From the NCBI GenBank assembly GCA_016926155.1, contig JAFGPC010000051.1, positions 123,171 to 187,170 on the forward strand: a stretch of 64,000 nt of DNA. Reading direction: 5' to 3'. Made by a program: the position numbers and the translations under genes. Under the pieces are notes generated by a model. It had not been told where the DNA came from, searched no databases, and saw only the letters and a list, made by a program, of their open reading frames with translations. Position 1 is the stretch's first letter, and every line of letters starts with the position of its first letter. The stretch comes from Sedimentisphaerales bacterium (GTDB lineage Bacteria; Planctomycetota; Phycisphaerae; Sedimentisphaerales; Anaerohalosphaeraceae). Shown piece by piece: positions 27,383-36,358 of this stretch.

Positions 27383-28405
27383 GTGACTTCAGAGAGTGAA
27401 AATAGGGTATTTATCACCGCCGAAGTGGCTCAGGCCCACGACGGCAGCCTGGGGATTCTGCATTCCTACATCGATGCGATTGCTCCGACAGGTGTGGATG
27501 CGATCAAATTCCAGGTGCATATCGCCGAAGCGGAAAGCTCTCCTGATGAACCCTTTCGGGTTCACTTCAGTTGCCAGGACAAGACACGACAGGACTACTG
27601 GCGGCGGGTAAGCTTTTCGCGGGAGCAATGGGCCCGGATCAAGAAGCATTGCGAAGAGGTTGGACTGGAATTTCTGGCCTCGCCCTTCTCCATCCAGGCG
27701 GCTCAGTGGCTTGCGTCATTGAGTGTAAAACGGTTTAAAATCGCCTCGGGTGAGATCGATAACTTTTTGATGCTGGATTTCATTCGTCGTACCGGCAAGG
27801 AAATATGGATTTCCACCGGTATGAGCTCTTTTTCTGACATTGACCGTACACTGGAATTTCTTCACGATAGCCTCGACCGGATCGTGCTGTTCCAATGCAC
27901 AACCGCCTATCCGACCGATCCGACTGAGATCGGTCTTAATGTCATTACGGAATTGCAGCAACGATATGGGTTGCCGGTTGGCTTTTCGGATCATTCCGGC
28001 ACACTCTGGCCGTCTCTGGCGGCTGTGGTGACAGGAGTTCGGTATGTCGAAAGCCATCTGGTCTTTGATAAACGGATGTTCGGTCCCGATACGGCCGGCT
28101 CATTGACGGTCGATCAATTTACTGAACTGGTCAAAGGAATTCGGTTCCTGGAACAAGCCTTAGCACATCCGGTAGATAAAAACGATACTGCCAGGTTCAC
28201 CGAATTGAGAACCATGTTTGGAAAGAGCCTGGCCGTGCGCCATCCCGTCAATGCCGGACACCGATTGACGATCCAGGACCTGGAAACCAAAAAGCCCGCC
28301 GGTAAAGGAGTGTCGGCAGGCCAATATACCTCGGTTCTGGGTCGGGCAATCCGTTGTGATCTGCCGGCATACAGCTTTATTCGGGGGGACGATCTCTGTG
28401 AGTGA
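27383..28405 (+). CDS. neuB: N-acetylneuraminate/nonulosonate synthase, NeuB family
   Basis: The 340-residue protein has the NeuB barrel: ITAEVAQAHDGSLG at the N-terminus, DAIKFQVH near residue 39, FLASPFS, KIASGEIDN, WISTGMSSF, LFQCTTAYPTDP and VGFSDHSGT. The C-terminal SAF domain begins near 280 (MFGKSLAVRHPVNAG) and ends in LGRAIRCDLPAYSFIRGDDL. NeuB enzymes condense phosphoenolpyruvate with an N-acetyl hexosamine to give a nine-carbon sugar acid. Which acid (neuraminic, legionaminic or other) cannot be decided. The start is GTG. It is the first gene of block II and overlaps the neuC-like gene by 8 bp. Confidence 0.9.
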   Translation: MTSESENRVFITAEVAQAHDGSLGILHSYIDAIAPTGVDAIKFQVHIAEAESSPDEPFRVHFSCQDKTRQDYWRRVSFSREQWARIKKHCEEVGLEFLASPFSIQAAQWLASLSVKRFKIASGEIDNFLMLDFIRRTGKEIWISTGMSSFSDIDRTLEFLHDSLDRIVLFQCTTAYPTDPTEIGLNVITELQQRYGLPVGFSDHSGTLWPSLAAVVTGVRYVESHLVFDKRMFGPDTAGSLTVDQFTELVKGIRFLEQALAHPVDKNDTARFTELRTMFGKSLAVRHPVNAGHRLTIQDLETKKPAGKGVSAGQYTSVLGRAIRCDLPAYSFIRGDDLCE

Positions 28406-29597
28406 AATACGAAAAGTCTGTGTCGTCGTTGCCAGCCGGGCCAATTATGCCCGCATCAAATATTTCATGAAGGCCGTTCGTGTTCATCCCCGGTTGCAAC
28501 TGCAGATTATCGCCGGAGCATCTGCTCTTCTGTATAAATTCGGCATGGTGACCAATATCATGGAGGCCGACGGTTTTGAGCCGGATTGGCGAATTCATTA
28601 TCTGATCGAAGGTGAGAATCTGACAACCCAGGCGAAAAGCACCGGTATGGGGATTATTGAGCTGTCCACAGCGTTCCAGGAATTAAAACCCGATGTCGTG
28701 GTTACTGTCGCGGACCGATACGAGACCATGGCTACCGCAGTAGCCGCCAGTTACATGAATATCCCGGTAGCCCATGTCCAGGGAGGGGAAATTTCCGGCA
28801 ATATTGACGACAGCGTGCGTCATGCCGTCACCAAACTGTCCCATCTGCATTACCCCTCAACCCGCCGAAGTGCCGAACGAATCATCCAAATGGGGGAAGA
28901 AGACTGGCGCGTCCATTTTACAGGATGTCCTTCCATCGACATTTTGATCCATTCGGACCTGACTCCGCCGGATGCCGACTATTTCAAGGATCGTGGTACG
29001 GGTATCCCGTTTGATCCGGCTCAACCCTATGTCATGATTGTCCAGCATCCGGTGACCACCTCTTTCGGACGAGGCGCCGAGCAGATCACCGAGACATTGC
29101 TGTCTATGATGGATCTGCCTATGACCAAGGTCGTACTCTGGCCCAATGCGGATGCCGGAAGCGATGACGTAGCCAAAGCCATTCGTGCGTTTCAATTTGA
29201 ACATCGTAATGCGAACTACACGTATCATATTAATTTTACCCCGGAGATATATGCCTCCCTTCTGGCCCATGCCCGATGCTTGATTGGTAACAGCAGTTCC
29301 TTCATTCGGGAAGGGGCCTTTCTGGGAACGCCCGCTGTGATTGTGGGGGATCGCCAGCAGGGACGGGAACATGGAGTGAATGTGCGATTCTGTGGGTATA
29401 ACCGTTATGAGATTCTCTCAAAGGTGCGATGGCAGATAGCCCATGGACCCTATCCATCCGAAACGATCTTCGGAACAGGGAATGCCGGTGAGCAGATTGC
29501 CGCGCATCTGGCCATAGCTCAATTGGATATCCGAAAACGGCTGATTCTTAAAGAGCCGATGCAAGCACCGATAGAACTGGCAGAACAACAGGTGTAA
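28398..29597 (+). CDS. neuC: UDP-N-acetylglucosamine 2-epimerase (hydrolysing), NeuC-like
   Basis: The product is 399 residues from GTG 28398, chosen because it overlaps neuB by 8 bp and places the first strand (RKVCVVVASRANYARIKYF) at the N-terminus. Family features: VVVTVADRYETMATAVAA, VAHVQGGEISGNIDDSVRHA (about residue 126-146) and LIGNSSSFIREGAFLGTP, then VGDRQQGREHG. The hydrolysing epimerases give ManNAc (or its diacetamido analogue) plus UDP, the substrate of NeuB. The three-gene set neuB-neuC-neuA is complete here. Confidence 0.88.
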   Translation: MSEIRKVCVVVASRANYARIKYFMKAVRVHPRLQLQIIAGASALLYKFGMVTNIMEADGFEPDWRIHYLIEGENLTTQAKSTGMGIIELSTAFQELKPDVVVTVADRYETMATAVAASYMNIPVAHVQGGEISGNIDDSVRHAVTKLSHLHYPSTRRSAERIIQMGEEDWRVHFTGCPSIDILIHSDLTPPDADYFKDRGTGIPFDPAQPYVMIVQHPVTTSFGRGAEQITETLLSMMDLPMTKVVLWPNADAGSDDVAKAIRAFQFEHRNANYTYHINFTPEIYASLLAHARCLIGNSSSFIREGAFLGTPAVIVGDRQQGREHGVNVRFCGYNRYEILSKVRWQIAHGPYPSETIFGTGNAGEQIAAHLAIAQLDIRKRLILKEPMQAPIELAEQQV

Positions 29598-29610
29598 AGT
29601 AAGAAGCGAA

Positions 29611-30378
29611 ATGGAAGTACTTGCCATCATTCCGGCTCGAGCAGGTTCCAAGGGAATCCCCGGAAAGAACAGCAAACTGCTGGCCGGCCGTCCTCTGATC
29701 GAGTACACGTTTGATATGGCTTTACAATGCGGCTCCCTTACGCGCATCGTGGTCAGTACGGATAGTGAATCCATCGCCAGGCTGGCACGAGAACGAGGTG
29801 TTGAAGTGCCGTTTCTTCGTCCGGCTCAATTCGCAGGGGATAATTCTCCCGCGACCGAATATATTGGCCATTGTTTGAGTGCCCTAGCTCGACAGGAACA
29901 ATATCGCCCGGATATTGTTGTACTGTTGCAGCCGACCACTCCTTTCCGAGCCCCGGAAGATGTAGCCCAATGTATAAAAATGCTTATTCATTCCAAGGCG
30001 GATTCTATTGTCAGTGTCTGTGAGCTGCCTGTAAAATATCATCCTCAATGGCAATTCATTTTAGACCACGATAGACACTTACTTCGTTTTAATAGTGGTT
30101 CTTTTGGCCGGATTGTCTCTGCGCGGCAGCAACTCGAGCCTACCTATACCCGGAATGGAGCGGTGTACGCCTTTTGGCGACATACCTTTGAGAATACCGG
30201 TACTATTTACGGAAACCATGTGTTGGGTTTTCCTATGTCCGCTGAACGGTCAATCAATATCGATGACATGGAGGACTGGCAAAAGGCCGAAGAAATGCTT
30301 TGTAATCCAATCACAGGAGATCCGAATGTCCGTACGGACCGAACCCATCCTGGAAGCGAAATACGGCTTACCCTCTGA
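29611..30378 (+). CDS. neuA: Acylneuraminate cytidylyltransferase, NeuA-like
   Basis: The 255-residue product starts with AIIPARAGSKGIPGKNSKLL, the CTP-binding signature of CMP-sialic acid synthetases. It continues with RIVVSTDSESIARLARE, VVLLQPTTPFR (about residue 107-117), TRNGAVYAFWR and SINIDDMEDW. It activates a nonulosonic acid as its CMP derivative for transfer. Length is slightly above the roughly 230 residues of family minimum. The C-terminal 17 residues overlap the amidotransferase gene that starts at 30326. Confidence 0.9.
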   Translation: MEVLAIIPARAGSKGIPGKNSKLLAGRPLIEYTFDMALQCGSLTRIVVSTDSESIARLARERGVEVPFLRPAQFAGDNSPATEYIGHCLSALARQEQYRPDIVVLLQPTTPFRAPEDVAQCIKMLIHSKADSIVSVCELPVKYHPQWQFILDHDRHLLRFNSGSFGRIVSARQQLEPTYTRNGAVYAFWRHTFENTGTIYGNHVLGFPMSAERSINIDDMEDWQKAEEMLCNPITGDPNVRTDRTHPGSEIRLTL

Positions 30379-31570
30379 GGTCAGATTCTGCAGAAAATGT
30401 GTTTTGAGTAACCAACGACCTCAGCCGACCGGGGAGTTCAAGTTTCAAAAAAACTCCGCCAAGGAAACCACATTTTTTGATGAAGAGGGGATCTGCACTG
30501 CCTGCCGGTATGCGGAACTGAAGGACAACGAAATCGACTGGCGGCAACGGGAAAAAGAGCTGATCGAACTTTGTGATCAGCATCGTTCCAGGGATGGCTC
30601 GTACGATTGTATTGTGCCGGGCAGCGGCGGCAAGGACAGCGGCTTTACCGCGCATGTCCTCAAACACAAATACGGCATGCATCCCCTGACCGTCACCTGG
30701 GCGCCGCATACGTATACCGAAATCGGCTGGAAAAATTTCCAAAGCTGGATCCACAACGGATTTGACAATTTCCTGATTACGCCTAACGGCCGGGTGCATC
30801 GGCTGCTTACAAAGCTGGCGTTCGAAAACCTGCTGCATCCGTTTCAGCCATTCGTTCTGGGACAGCGTTTTGCGGGTTTGCGCATGGCCATGAAATTCAA
30901 TATTCCTCTGGTCTTCCACGGCGAAAGTCCCTTCGAATATGGCAGTAAAACACTCGAAGAAGCCAAGCAACGCGGATTCCAGAAACGCTACTTTTGTTCC
31001 GATGGCAATTTGGATACAACCTATTTAAGCGGAGTGAGCGTGCCGGATCTGCTTGGGATGTATGGATTGGATCGAAGCGATTTGTCATTATACCTTCCGG
31101 TTACCGAGGAAGAATTACAAGACTTCCCGCTGGAATATCACTTCCTTGGCTATTATATCAAATGGGATCCCCAGGAAATCTATTATTATGCCGTGGAACA
31201 TACCGGCTTCGAAGCCAATCCTGAACGGACCGAAGGAACCTATTCCAAGTATGCCAGTCTGGACGATCGGATTGACGGATTTAACTTCTATACCAGCTTT
31301 ATCAAATTTGGACTCGGTAGGGCTACCATGGATGCGGCCCATGAAATCCGAAACCACAAGATAACACGCCCCGAAGGTGTCGCTCTGGTAAAACGATACG
31401 ATGGTGAATTTCCCCGGAAATATTTTAAAGAGATGCTTGAGTACATGGAGATTAGCGAGTCTCGTTTCTGGGAATGCATCGATACGGCCCGTTCGCCGCA
31501 TCTCTGGAAACAAGAAGTGGGCGAATGGAAGCTTCGCCATGCCGTGCATTACGAACAGGATCAGCTCTGA
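30326..31570 (+). CDS. N-acetyl-sugar amidotransferase, WbpG/PseA-like
   Basis: From ATG 30326, preceded by AGGAG, the product is 414 residues. It has a zinc-like N-terminus (FCRKCVLSNQRP near 21, then GICTACRYAE near 56) and the PP-loop VPGSGGKDSGFTAH (about 97-110), which binds ATP. This matches N-acetyl sugar amidotransferases such as WbpG and PseA, which turn an acetamido into an acetamidino group. WbpG-type enzymes take ammonia from HisH/HisF-like partners, and both are encoded in this block at 39833 and 40585. The start lies inside neuA by 53 bp. Confidence 0.85.
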   Translation: MSVRTEPILEAKYGLPSEVRFCRKCVLSNQRPQPTGEFKFQKNSAKETTFFDEEGICTACRYAELKDNEIDWRQREKELIELCDQHRSRDGSYDCIVPGSGGKDSGFTAHVLKHKYGMHPLTVTWAPHTYTEIGWKNFQSWIHNGFDNFLITPNGRVHRLLTKLAFENLLHPFQPFVLGQRFAGLRMAMKFNIPLVFHGESPFEYGSKTLEEAKQRGFQKRYFCSDGNLDTTYLSGVSVPDLLGMYGLDRSDLSLYLPVTEEELQDFPLEYHFLGYYIKWDPQEIYYYAVEHTGFEANPERTEGTYSKYASLDDRIDGFNFYTSFIKFGLGRATMDAAHEIRNHKITRPEGVALVKRYDGEFPRKYFKEMLEYMEISESRFWECIDTARSPHLWKQEVGEWKLRHAVHYEQDQL

Positions 31571-31601
31571 TTTATCGCAGGTAGCAGGAAAGGAATCGAT
31601 C

Positions 31602-32330
31602 ATGCAGAATATTCTCGAAGTGGGCGAAGGCATCGCCGCCGGCAATGCCTCCTGGACATTTGGTGCCGACACTCCAAAGCATTTCACTGAACATGTCAAA
31701 CGATCGGTTCCTTTTTATGAGACAGGTCACGACCTTGTGGTGCAATTGAGCGATTTTTTCGTCAAAGCCGAAAGCGTTTGTTATGAATTGGGTGTCTCCA
31801 CAGGGGCTTTGATTCGCAAGCTGGCCCTTCGACATCCCAAGACCGTACGATGGATCGGAATTGACATTGAGCCCAACATGATTAAGCAGGCAAAGCAGGA
31901 ATTACGACCATTGGGTACTCGAGCTCGCAACGTCGAGCTTCATGTCGGCGATATCAACCTGTTCGAGTACGAGCCCGCGGACCTGATCGTAGCCTATTAC
32001 ACGATCCAATTTGTCCCACCCCGACTTCGGCAGGATCTGATTAACACGATATATCGAACTCTCAACTGGGGAGGGGCCTTTCTCCTGTTCGAAAAGGTCC
32101 GTGGGCCGGATGCCCGCTTTCAGGATATCTCTACCAGTCTGTACACGGACTATAAACTCCAGCAGCAATACACCCCGGAGGAAATCATTGCCAAGTCGCG
32201 AAGCCTCAAGGGCGTACTCGAACCCTTCAGCACCCAGGGTAATCTGGATCTGCTCCAGCGGGCCGGATTTGTAGATATTATGACGATTTTTAAGTACGTC
32301 TGTTTTGAGGGATTTCTATGCATCAAGTAA
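31602..32330 (+). CDS. SAM-dependent methyltransferase, CmoA-like
   Basis: From ATG 31602 (AAAGGA upstream) the product has 242 residues. The region HVKRSVPFYETGHDLVVQLSDFF, then VCYELGVSTGALIRKLA, resembles CmoA, the carboxy-SAM synthase, rather than an ordinary methyltransferase. Later motifs include IGIDIEPNMIKQAKQEL and ADLIVAYYTIQFVPPRLR. It could be a methyltransferase or a carboxy-SAM-forming enzyme acting on the glycan. The residues that decide this were not checked. Confidence 0.75.
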   Translation: MQNILEVGEGIAAGNASWTFGADTPKHFTEHVKRSVPFYETGHDLVVQLSDFFVKAESVCYELGVSTGALIRKLALRHPKTVRWIGIDIEPNMIKQAKQELRPLGTRARNVELHVGDINLFEYEPADLIVAYYTIQFVPPRLRQDLINTIYRTLNWGGAFLLFEKVRGPDARFQDISTSLYTDYKLQQQYTPEEIIAKSRSLKGVLEPFSTQGNLDLLQRAGFVDIMTIFKYVCFEGFLCIK

Positions 32331-33292
32331 CAGAAAAGATGGCAACGCCGGAATATATCCGGACCTATCTGGCCCATCTTGGGATGGAGGATCGATATCG
32401 TAGCGAGACAATACCCTGCGAAATCTGCGGTTTCGAAGAAAGTACGACCATTCGTGAAATCATTGATCTCGGTAGAGACTGTTTCGGTAAACTACCGGTG
32501 GTGGCATGTAACCGCTGCGGCTGTCTATTTCAGAATCCACGATTCGAACGGCAATTCTATGAGGACTACTATAGCAAACATTATCGCGATGTCGTTTGCG
32601 GTAATTCCCGCCCGTCACAGGAATTCATCGATGACCAGATTCAGCGAGGCCGTTTGTTACGGGAATCTCTCCGGGACTATTTGCCCAAAACCGGCCGACT
32701 TCTGGATGTCGGCTGCTCGGCAGGCGGAATGATGGTTCCTTTTCAGGAAGCGGGCTGGCAGGTCTTTGGAACTGATCCGGATATAGGATATGTCCGGTAT
32801 GGCAGAGAGGAACTGGGACTGCCTCTCGAGACAGTCAGTGCCGAAGATATGACTCTCGAACCAGGGACCTATGATCTGATCATGATCATGGGCTCGCTGG
32901 AACATGTATTCGATCCTAATCAAACTCTGGCAATCTGCCGCCAAGCGGCAAAATCCCGGAGTTTGCTCTTGCTGGAAGGGCGGGGGAATCCGCAAGGGCA
33001 CAGTAGAAAGTATTTCAATCATAACCATCATCGATATTTCTCACTGACGTCCTTCGAGCTAATGATGATCAAACATGGCTGGGAGCCTGTTTATTCAACT
33101 GAAAAGGCTATCACCGGCCCGACCCGCCCTGGGGCCATTTATTGTCTCGGACATGCGCGGGAAGCGGCAGGGGTTGGGCTATTGTTACAGGCTATCGAAC
33201 AAGGAAAACGTGAGACTCCGGAAAAAATCCTTACTCGTTTTGACCGGATCGATCGAGATTATGAGGCAGAGCAGCCGGATGTATTCCAATGA
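32318..33292 (+). CDS. Zinc-ribbon SAM-dependent methyltransferase
   Basis: The 324-residue protein has a zinc-ribbon N-terminus, CEICGFEES and VACNRCGCLFQNPRF (about residues 29 and 63-70). Motif I is RLLDVGCSAGGMMVPFQEAG near residue 127, followed by VFGTDPDIG and YDLIMIMGSLEHVFDPNQ. The C-terminus has a helical tail. It overlaps its neighbours by 13 and 4 bp, so this run of methyltransferases is probably co-translated. The substrate is unknown. Confidence 0.82.
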   Translation: MHQVTEKMATPEYIRTYLAHLGMEDRYRSETIPCEICGFEESTTIREIIDLGRDCFGKLPVVACNRCGCLFQNPRFERQFYEDYYSKHYRDVVCGNSRPSQEFIDDQIQRGRLLRESLRDYLPKTGRLLDVGCSAGGMMVPFQEAGWQVFGTDPDIGYVRYGREELGLPLETVSAEDMTLEPGTYDLIMIMGSLEHVFDPNQTLAICRQAAKSRSLLLLEGRGNPQGHSRKYFNHNHHRYFSLTSFELMMIKHGWEPVYSTEKAITGPTRPGAIYCLGHAREAAGVGLLLQAIEQGKRETPEKILTRFDRIDRDYEAEQPDVFQ

Positions 33293-34401
33293 CAATAATG
33301 CAACCACTTCAAACAAAAATAGTATCAAAACGGATGGATCGTCAAGTTACAGTTGAATGTATCGATTCCGATATTTCCTACTCGAATTCCTGCAGGGAGC
33401 TGATTCATAGTGCCCATGCACTTGTTTCTATGCCCTTTGTGTGGTCCCTTAAAACCTTGATCTGTTATGACCTGTTTCATGCGACCGAAAAGATTCTTAC
33501 CAGAGATGAAGATCCTGTTCCGGATTTTATCTCGATTGTAGAGGATAGTACTAACCTATTAAAATCCGCAGCATTTCGTATGGAACCATTTTCTCAGATC
33601 GATCCACAGACTTTTGAGAGTCTGGAGCAGGAAACCGGTTCGCATTATGGAAATCTCTTTAATAAGTTCGATGAAGAACACTATTTTCATGAATCCCTCC
33701 GTCTGTTACGCACCCGACTGGAACGGAATCAGTTTGATTTTTCCTTCATGAAAGGAAAGCGTGCGCTGGATGCTGGCTGCGGGGCAGGACGATACGCGTT
33801 TGCACTGCGAAATCTTGGCTTTGAGGAAGTGATCGGTTTGGACTGCTCCGTAGAAGGAATTTCCCATGCACAGGAGACCGCTAAGTCTTTTCCGAGGAAA
33901 GGCGTTTCTTTTACACAAGGATCTGTACTCGACATCCCATTTGACGATGCCTCCTTTGATTTCGTCTTTTCCAATGGTGTCCTGCATCATACCCGAGACA
34001 TGGAACGGGGCGTTGAGGAATTACTGCGCGTGTTAAAACCGGGGGGGAAAGGTTTTCTTTACCTGATCGAATCACCCGGAGGGATCTTCTGGGATTGCAT
34101 CGAAGTGCTTCGAGCCCTGATGCGGGATGTCCCTTATGAAGTGGCCCGACAGCAGTTTGCACTTATGGGCGTTCCTTCCCATCGCTGTTTTTATATCCTG
34201 GACCATATCATGGTCCCTATCAATATTCGCTCCCGTCCGGAACAGGTGGAACAAATGCTTCGTGAAGCGGGTGCAGTTTCCATTCGACGATTAAGACGGG
34301 GTACGGATTTTGATCGAATCGAACGAATACATTGGCAAACACCTTTCTGTGATATTAAATATGGAGTAGGAGAAAACCGGTATTTCTTTGAAAAGTCTTG
34401 A
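33289..34401 (+). CDS. SAM-dependent methyltransferase
   Basis: The 370-residue protein has an N-terminal helical region of about 155 residues with no recognised domain. A class I methyltransferase core follows: KRALDAGCGAGRYAFALRN, GLDCSVEGISHA, then SVLDIPFDDASFDFVFSNGVLHHTRD (about 210-235). The C-terminus is variable. The ATG overlaps the previous stop by 4 bp. A 55 bp gap separates it from the asparagine-synthase-like gene. Confidence 0.82.
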   Translation: MTIMQPLQTKIVSKRMDRQVTVECIDSDISYSNSCRELIHSAHALVSMPFVWSLKTLICYDLFHATEKILTRDEDPVPDFISIVEDSTNLLKSAAFRMEPFSQIDPQTFESLEQETGSHYGNLFNKFDEEHYFHESLRLLRTRLERNQFDFSFMKGKRALDAGCGAGRYAFALRNLGFEEVIGLDCSVEGISHAQETAKSFPRKGVSFTQGSVLDIPFDDASFDFVFSNGVLHHTRDMERGVEELLRVLKPGGKGFLYLIESPGGIFWDCIEVLRALMRDVPYEVARQQFALMGVPSHRCFYILDHIMVPINIRSRPEQVEQMLREAGAVSIRRLRRGTDFDRIERIHWQTPFCDIKYGVGENRYFFEKS

Positions 34402-34456
34402 ACGAAAAATGACACGACAATACATCCTCCTTTTCTTTGACCGGAGGATCGGCTGA

Positions 34457-36340
34457 ATGTGCGGTTTTGTAGGGATCTACTCTCGATCCGGTCAAGGTTT
34501 GGACACGCAGCAAATCAGACAGGCCGGTCGGATATTGTCACATCGTGGACCGGATGACCAGGGATTCTATGCGGATAATCGCTGGGCGGTGAGCTTTCAA
34601 CGGCTCAGTATCCTGGACACAAGCTCCAGAGGGCGGCAGCCCATGCAATCCGATGATGGTCGGTTTGTTCTGGTTTTTAACGGAGAAATCTACAACTTCC
34701 GTGAACTCCGAGGCGAACTGAGACAACAGGGACATGTGTTTCGCGGGAAATCTGATACTGAAGTGCTGCTGCGAGCCTTTGAACAATGGGGACAGGATTG
34801 TCTTTCGCGACTGCGAGGTATGTTCGCTTTCGCAATCTGGGATTCGATAACGAGTCAATTGTTTGTCGCCCGTGATCGGCTGGGGATCAAGCCTCTGTAC
34901 TGGTACCGAGATGAAAATCGGATGATTCTGGCATCCGAAATCAAAGGGATTTTGGCCTGTCTGGACCACAGCCCAGAACTGGATCACAGATCGATCTTCA
35001 AATATCTGGCACGCTGTTGGGTGGATGATACGCAGGATACCTTCTATTCCTCCATCAAGTCTGTTCCTCCGGGACACTATCTTGTGATTCAGGAGAATCG
35101 TTCTTCTCTCCAACGGTATTGGAGCGTCCCATCCCTTGGTCAGGCTTCATTTAACCGGGAAGAGTTTCAGGAAGAATTCGGTCGAACGATTAATCTCCAT
35201 CTCCGAAGCGATGTACCTTTGGCCTGTACGCTCAGCGGGGGGATGGATTCTTCCTCGATTGTGGTTACAGCGGCAACACAAGTCTCCACACCGCAGCAGG
35301 TCCAGGCGTTCAGTGTAATTCCTCCTCAAACGATAAACGAGGCCAAGTGGATCGATGCCGTTGTGAAAAAAAGTCATATTCGACACTCCTATCTGCCTTT
35401 GGAATTGGAAAACATCGCCGAAGTGACGGACCAGGCCCTGCAGTATCACGATGAACCGTTTCAGTCCAGCAGTTGCATCTATCAGTTTCTGCTTCGCCGG
35501 AAGATCGCAGAACAGGGCATTAAGGTATTGCTTGTGGGCGAAGGGGGAGATGAGATCTTGGCGGGCTATCGTCGATTGTTGTATCCTTATTTATATTGCC
35601 TGAAAAAAGCAGGTCGCCTGACCGAGTTCGATCAAACCCTGACAGGAGCCGTATCCTTCATGGAAATGGACCAAGATGTTATAATAAAGCTTCTTGATCA
35701 GTATATCCGAACTATTTCTTCCGGTACCGGCGGGCAGGAAAATCAGACGGCATATACTCTGATAAATCCCGACTTTATTACAGCCTATCAAGATGTTGTT
35801 TTACAACCACAATATCCCAAGGATATCCCAGATCCCGGTGAGCCATTTTCCGGTCATCTCCGACAGCATCTGACACAATGGGATATTCCGTATGTCCTGC
35901 GGATGGAAGATCGAAACAGCATGGCATATGGGATCGAGGCCAGAGTGCCTTTTCTTGACCATACTTTTCTGGAATATGTGTTTTCACACGACTATGGGGA
36001 GTTTATGAAGGCCGGCCGGAACAAGGCCATGTTGCGGAAGGCCATGCAGCCCCTCCTTCCCCAGTCTGTCCTCGAACGCCGCAGCAAGAGCCCCCGCCCC
36101 GGCAATAACGCTCACTTCATCTACCATCTTTTATGTGAGCCTATGCTGGATCTGCTTGGCTCTCCTCGGACACTACTGGACACTTTTCTTAATCCCGGTG
36201 TTGCCCGACTTTTTGAGGCGGATCGGCAAAAGAAAGATACTCAACGGGCGGAAAGTTGGTTTCGAGTCTATCTTCTGGTGCGATGGCTGGAGCTCAATCA
36301 AGGTATTTATCAGAGAACGTATCTCAAAACGGTTTTATAA
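34457..36340 (+). CDS. Asparagine synthase (glutamine-hydrolysing)-like amidotransferase 1
   Basis: The 627-residue protein begins MCGFVGIYS, giving the catalytic Cys2 of an Ntn-type glutaminase. SHRGPDDQGFY, LSILDTSSRG and FNGEIYNFRELR follow. The C-terminal half has the ATP-binding SGGMDSSSIVV near residue 258 and GEGGDEILAGYRR. It fits AsnB of nitrogen transfer to a carboxylate. In polysaccharide loci such enzymes amidate a uronic or nonulosonic acid carboxyl, which would be an alternative to asparagine synthesis here. A paralogue is encoded at 38055. Confidence 0.88.
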   Translation: MCGFVGIYSRSGQGLDTQQIRQAGRILSHRGPDDQGFYADNRWAVSFQRLSILDTSSRGRQPMQSDDGRFVLVFNGEIYNFRELRGELRQQGHVFRGKSDTEVLLRAFEQWGQDCLSRLRGMFAFAIWDSITSQLFVARDRLGIKPLYWYRDENRMILASEIKGILACLDHSPELDHRSIFKYLARCWVDDTQDTFYSSIKSVPPGHYLVIQENRSSLQRYWSVPSLGQASFNREEFQEEFGRTINLHLRSDVPLACTLSGGMDSSSIVVTAATQVSTPQQVQAFSVIPPQTINEAKWIDAVVKKSHIRHSYLPLELENIAEVTDQALQYHDEPFQSSSCIYQFLLRRKIAEQGIKVLLVGEGGDEILAGYRRLLYPYLYCLKKAGRLTEFDQTLTGAVSFMEMDQDVIIKLLDQYIRTISSGTGGQENQTAYTLINPDFITAYQDVVLQPQYPKDIPDPGEPFSGHLRQHLTQWDIPYVLRMEDRNSMAYGIEARVPFLDHTFLEYVFSHDYGEFMKAGRNKAMLRKAMQPLLPQSVLERRSKSPRPGNNAHFIYHLLCEPMLDLLGSPRTLLDTFLNPGVARLFEADRQKKDTQRAESWFRVYLLVRWLELNQGIYQRTYLKTVL

Positions 36341-36358
36341 ATCACATAAGGAATCCAA

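Noticed and set aside
27211..27399. Plus-strand open frame of 62 codons
   Set aside because: It covers the sigma-54 promoter and has no ribosome site or recognisable motif.
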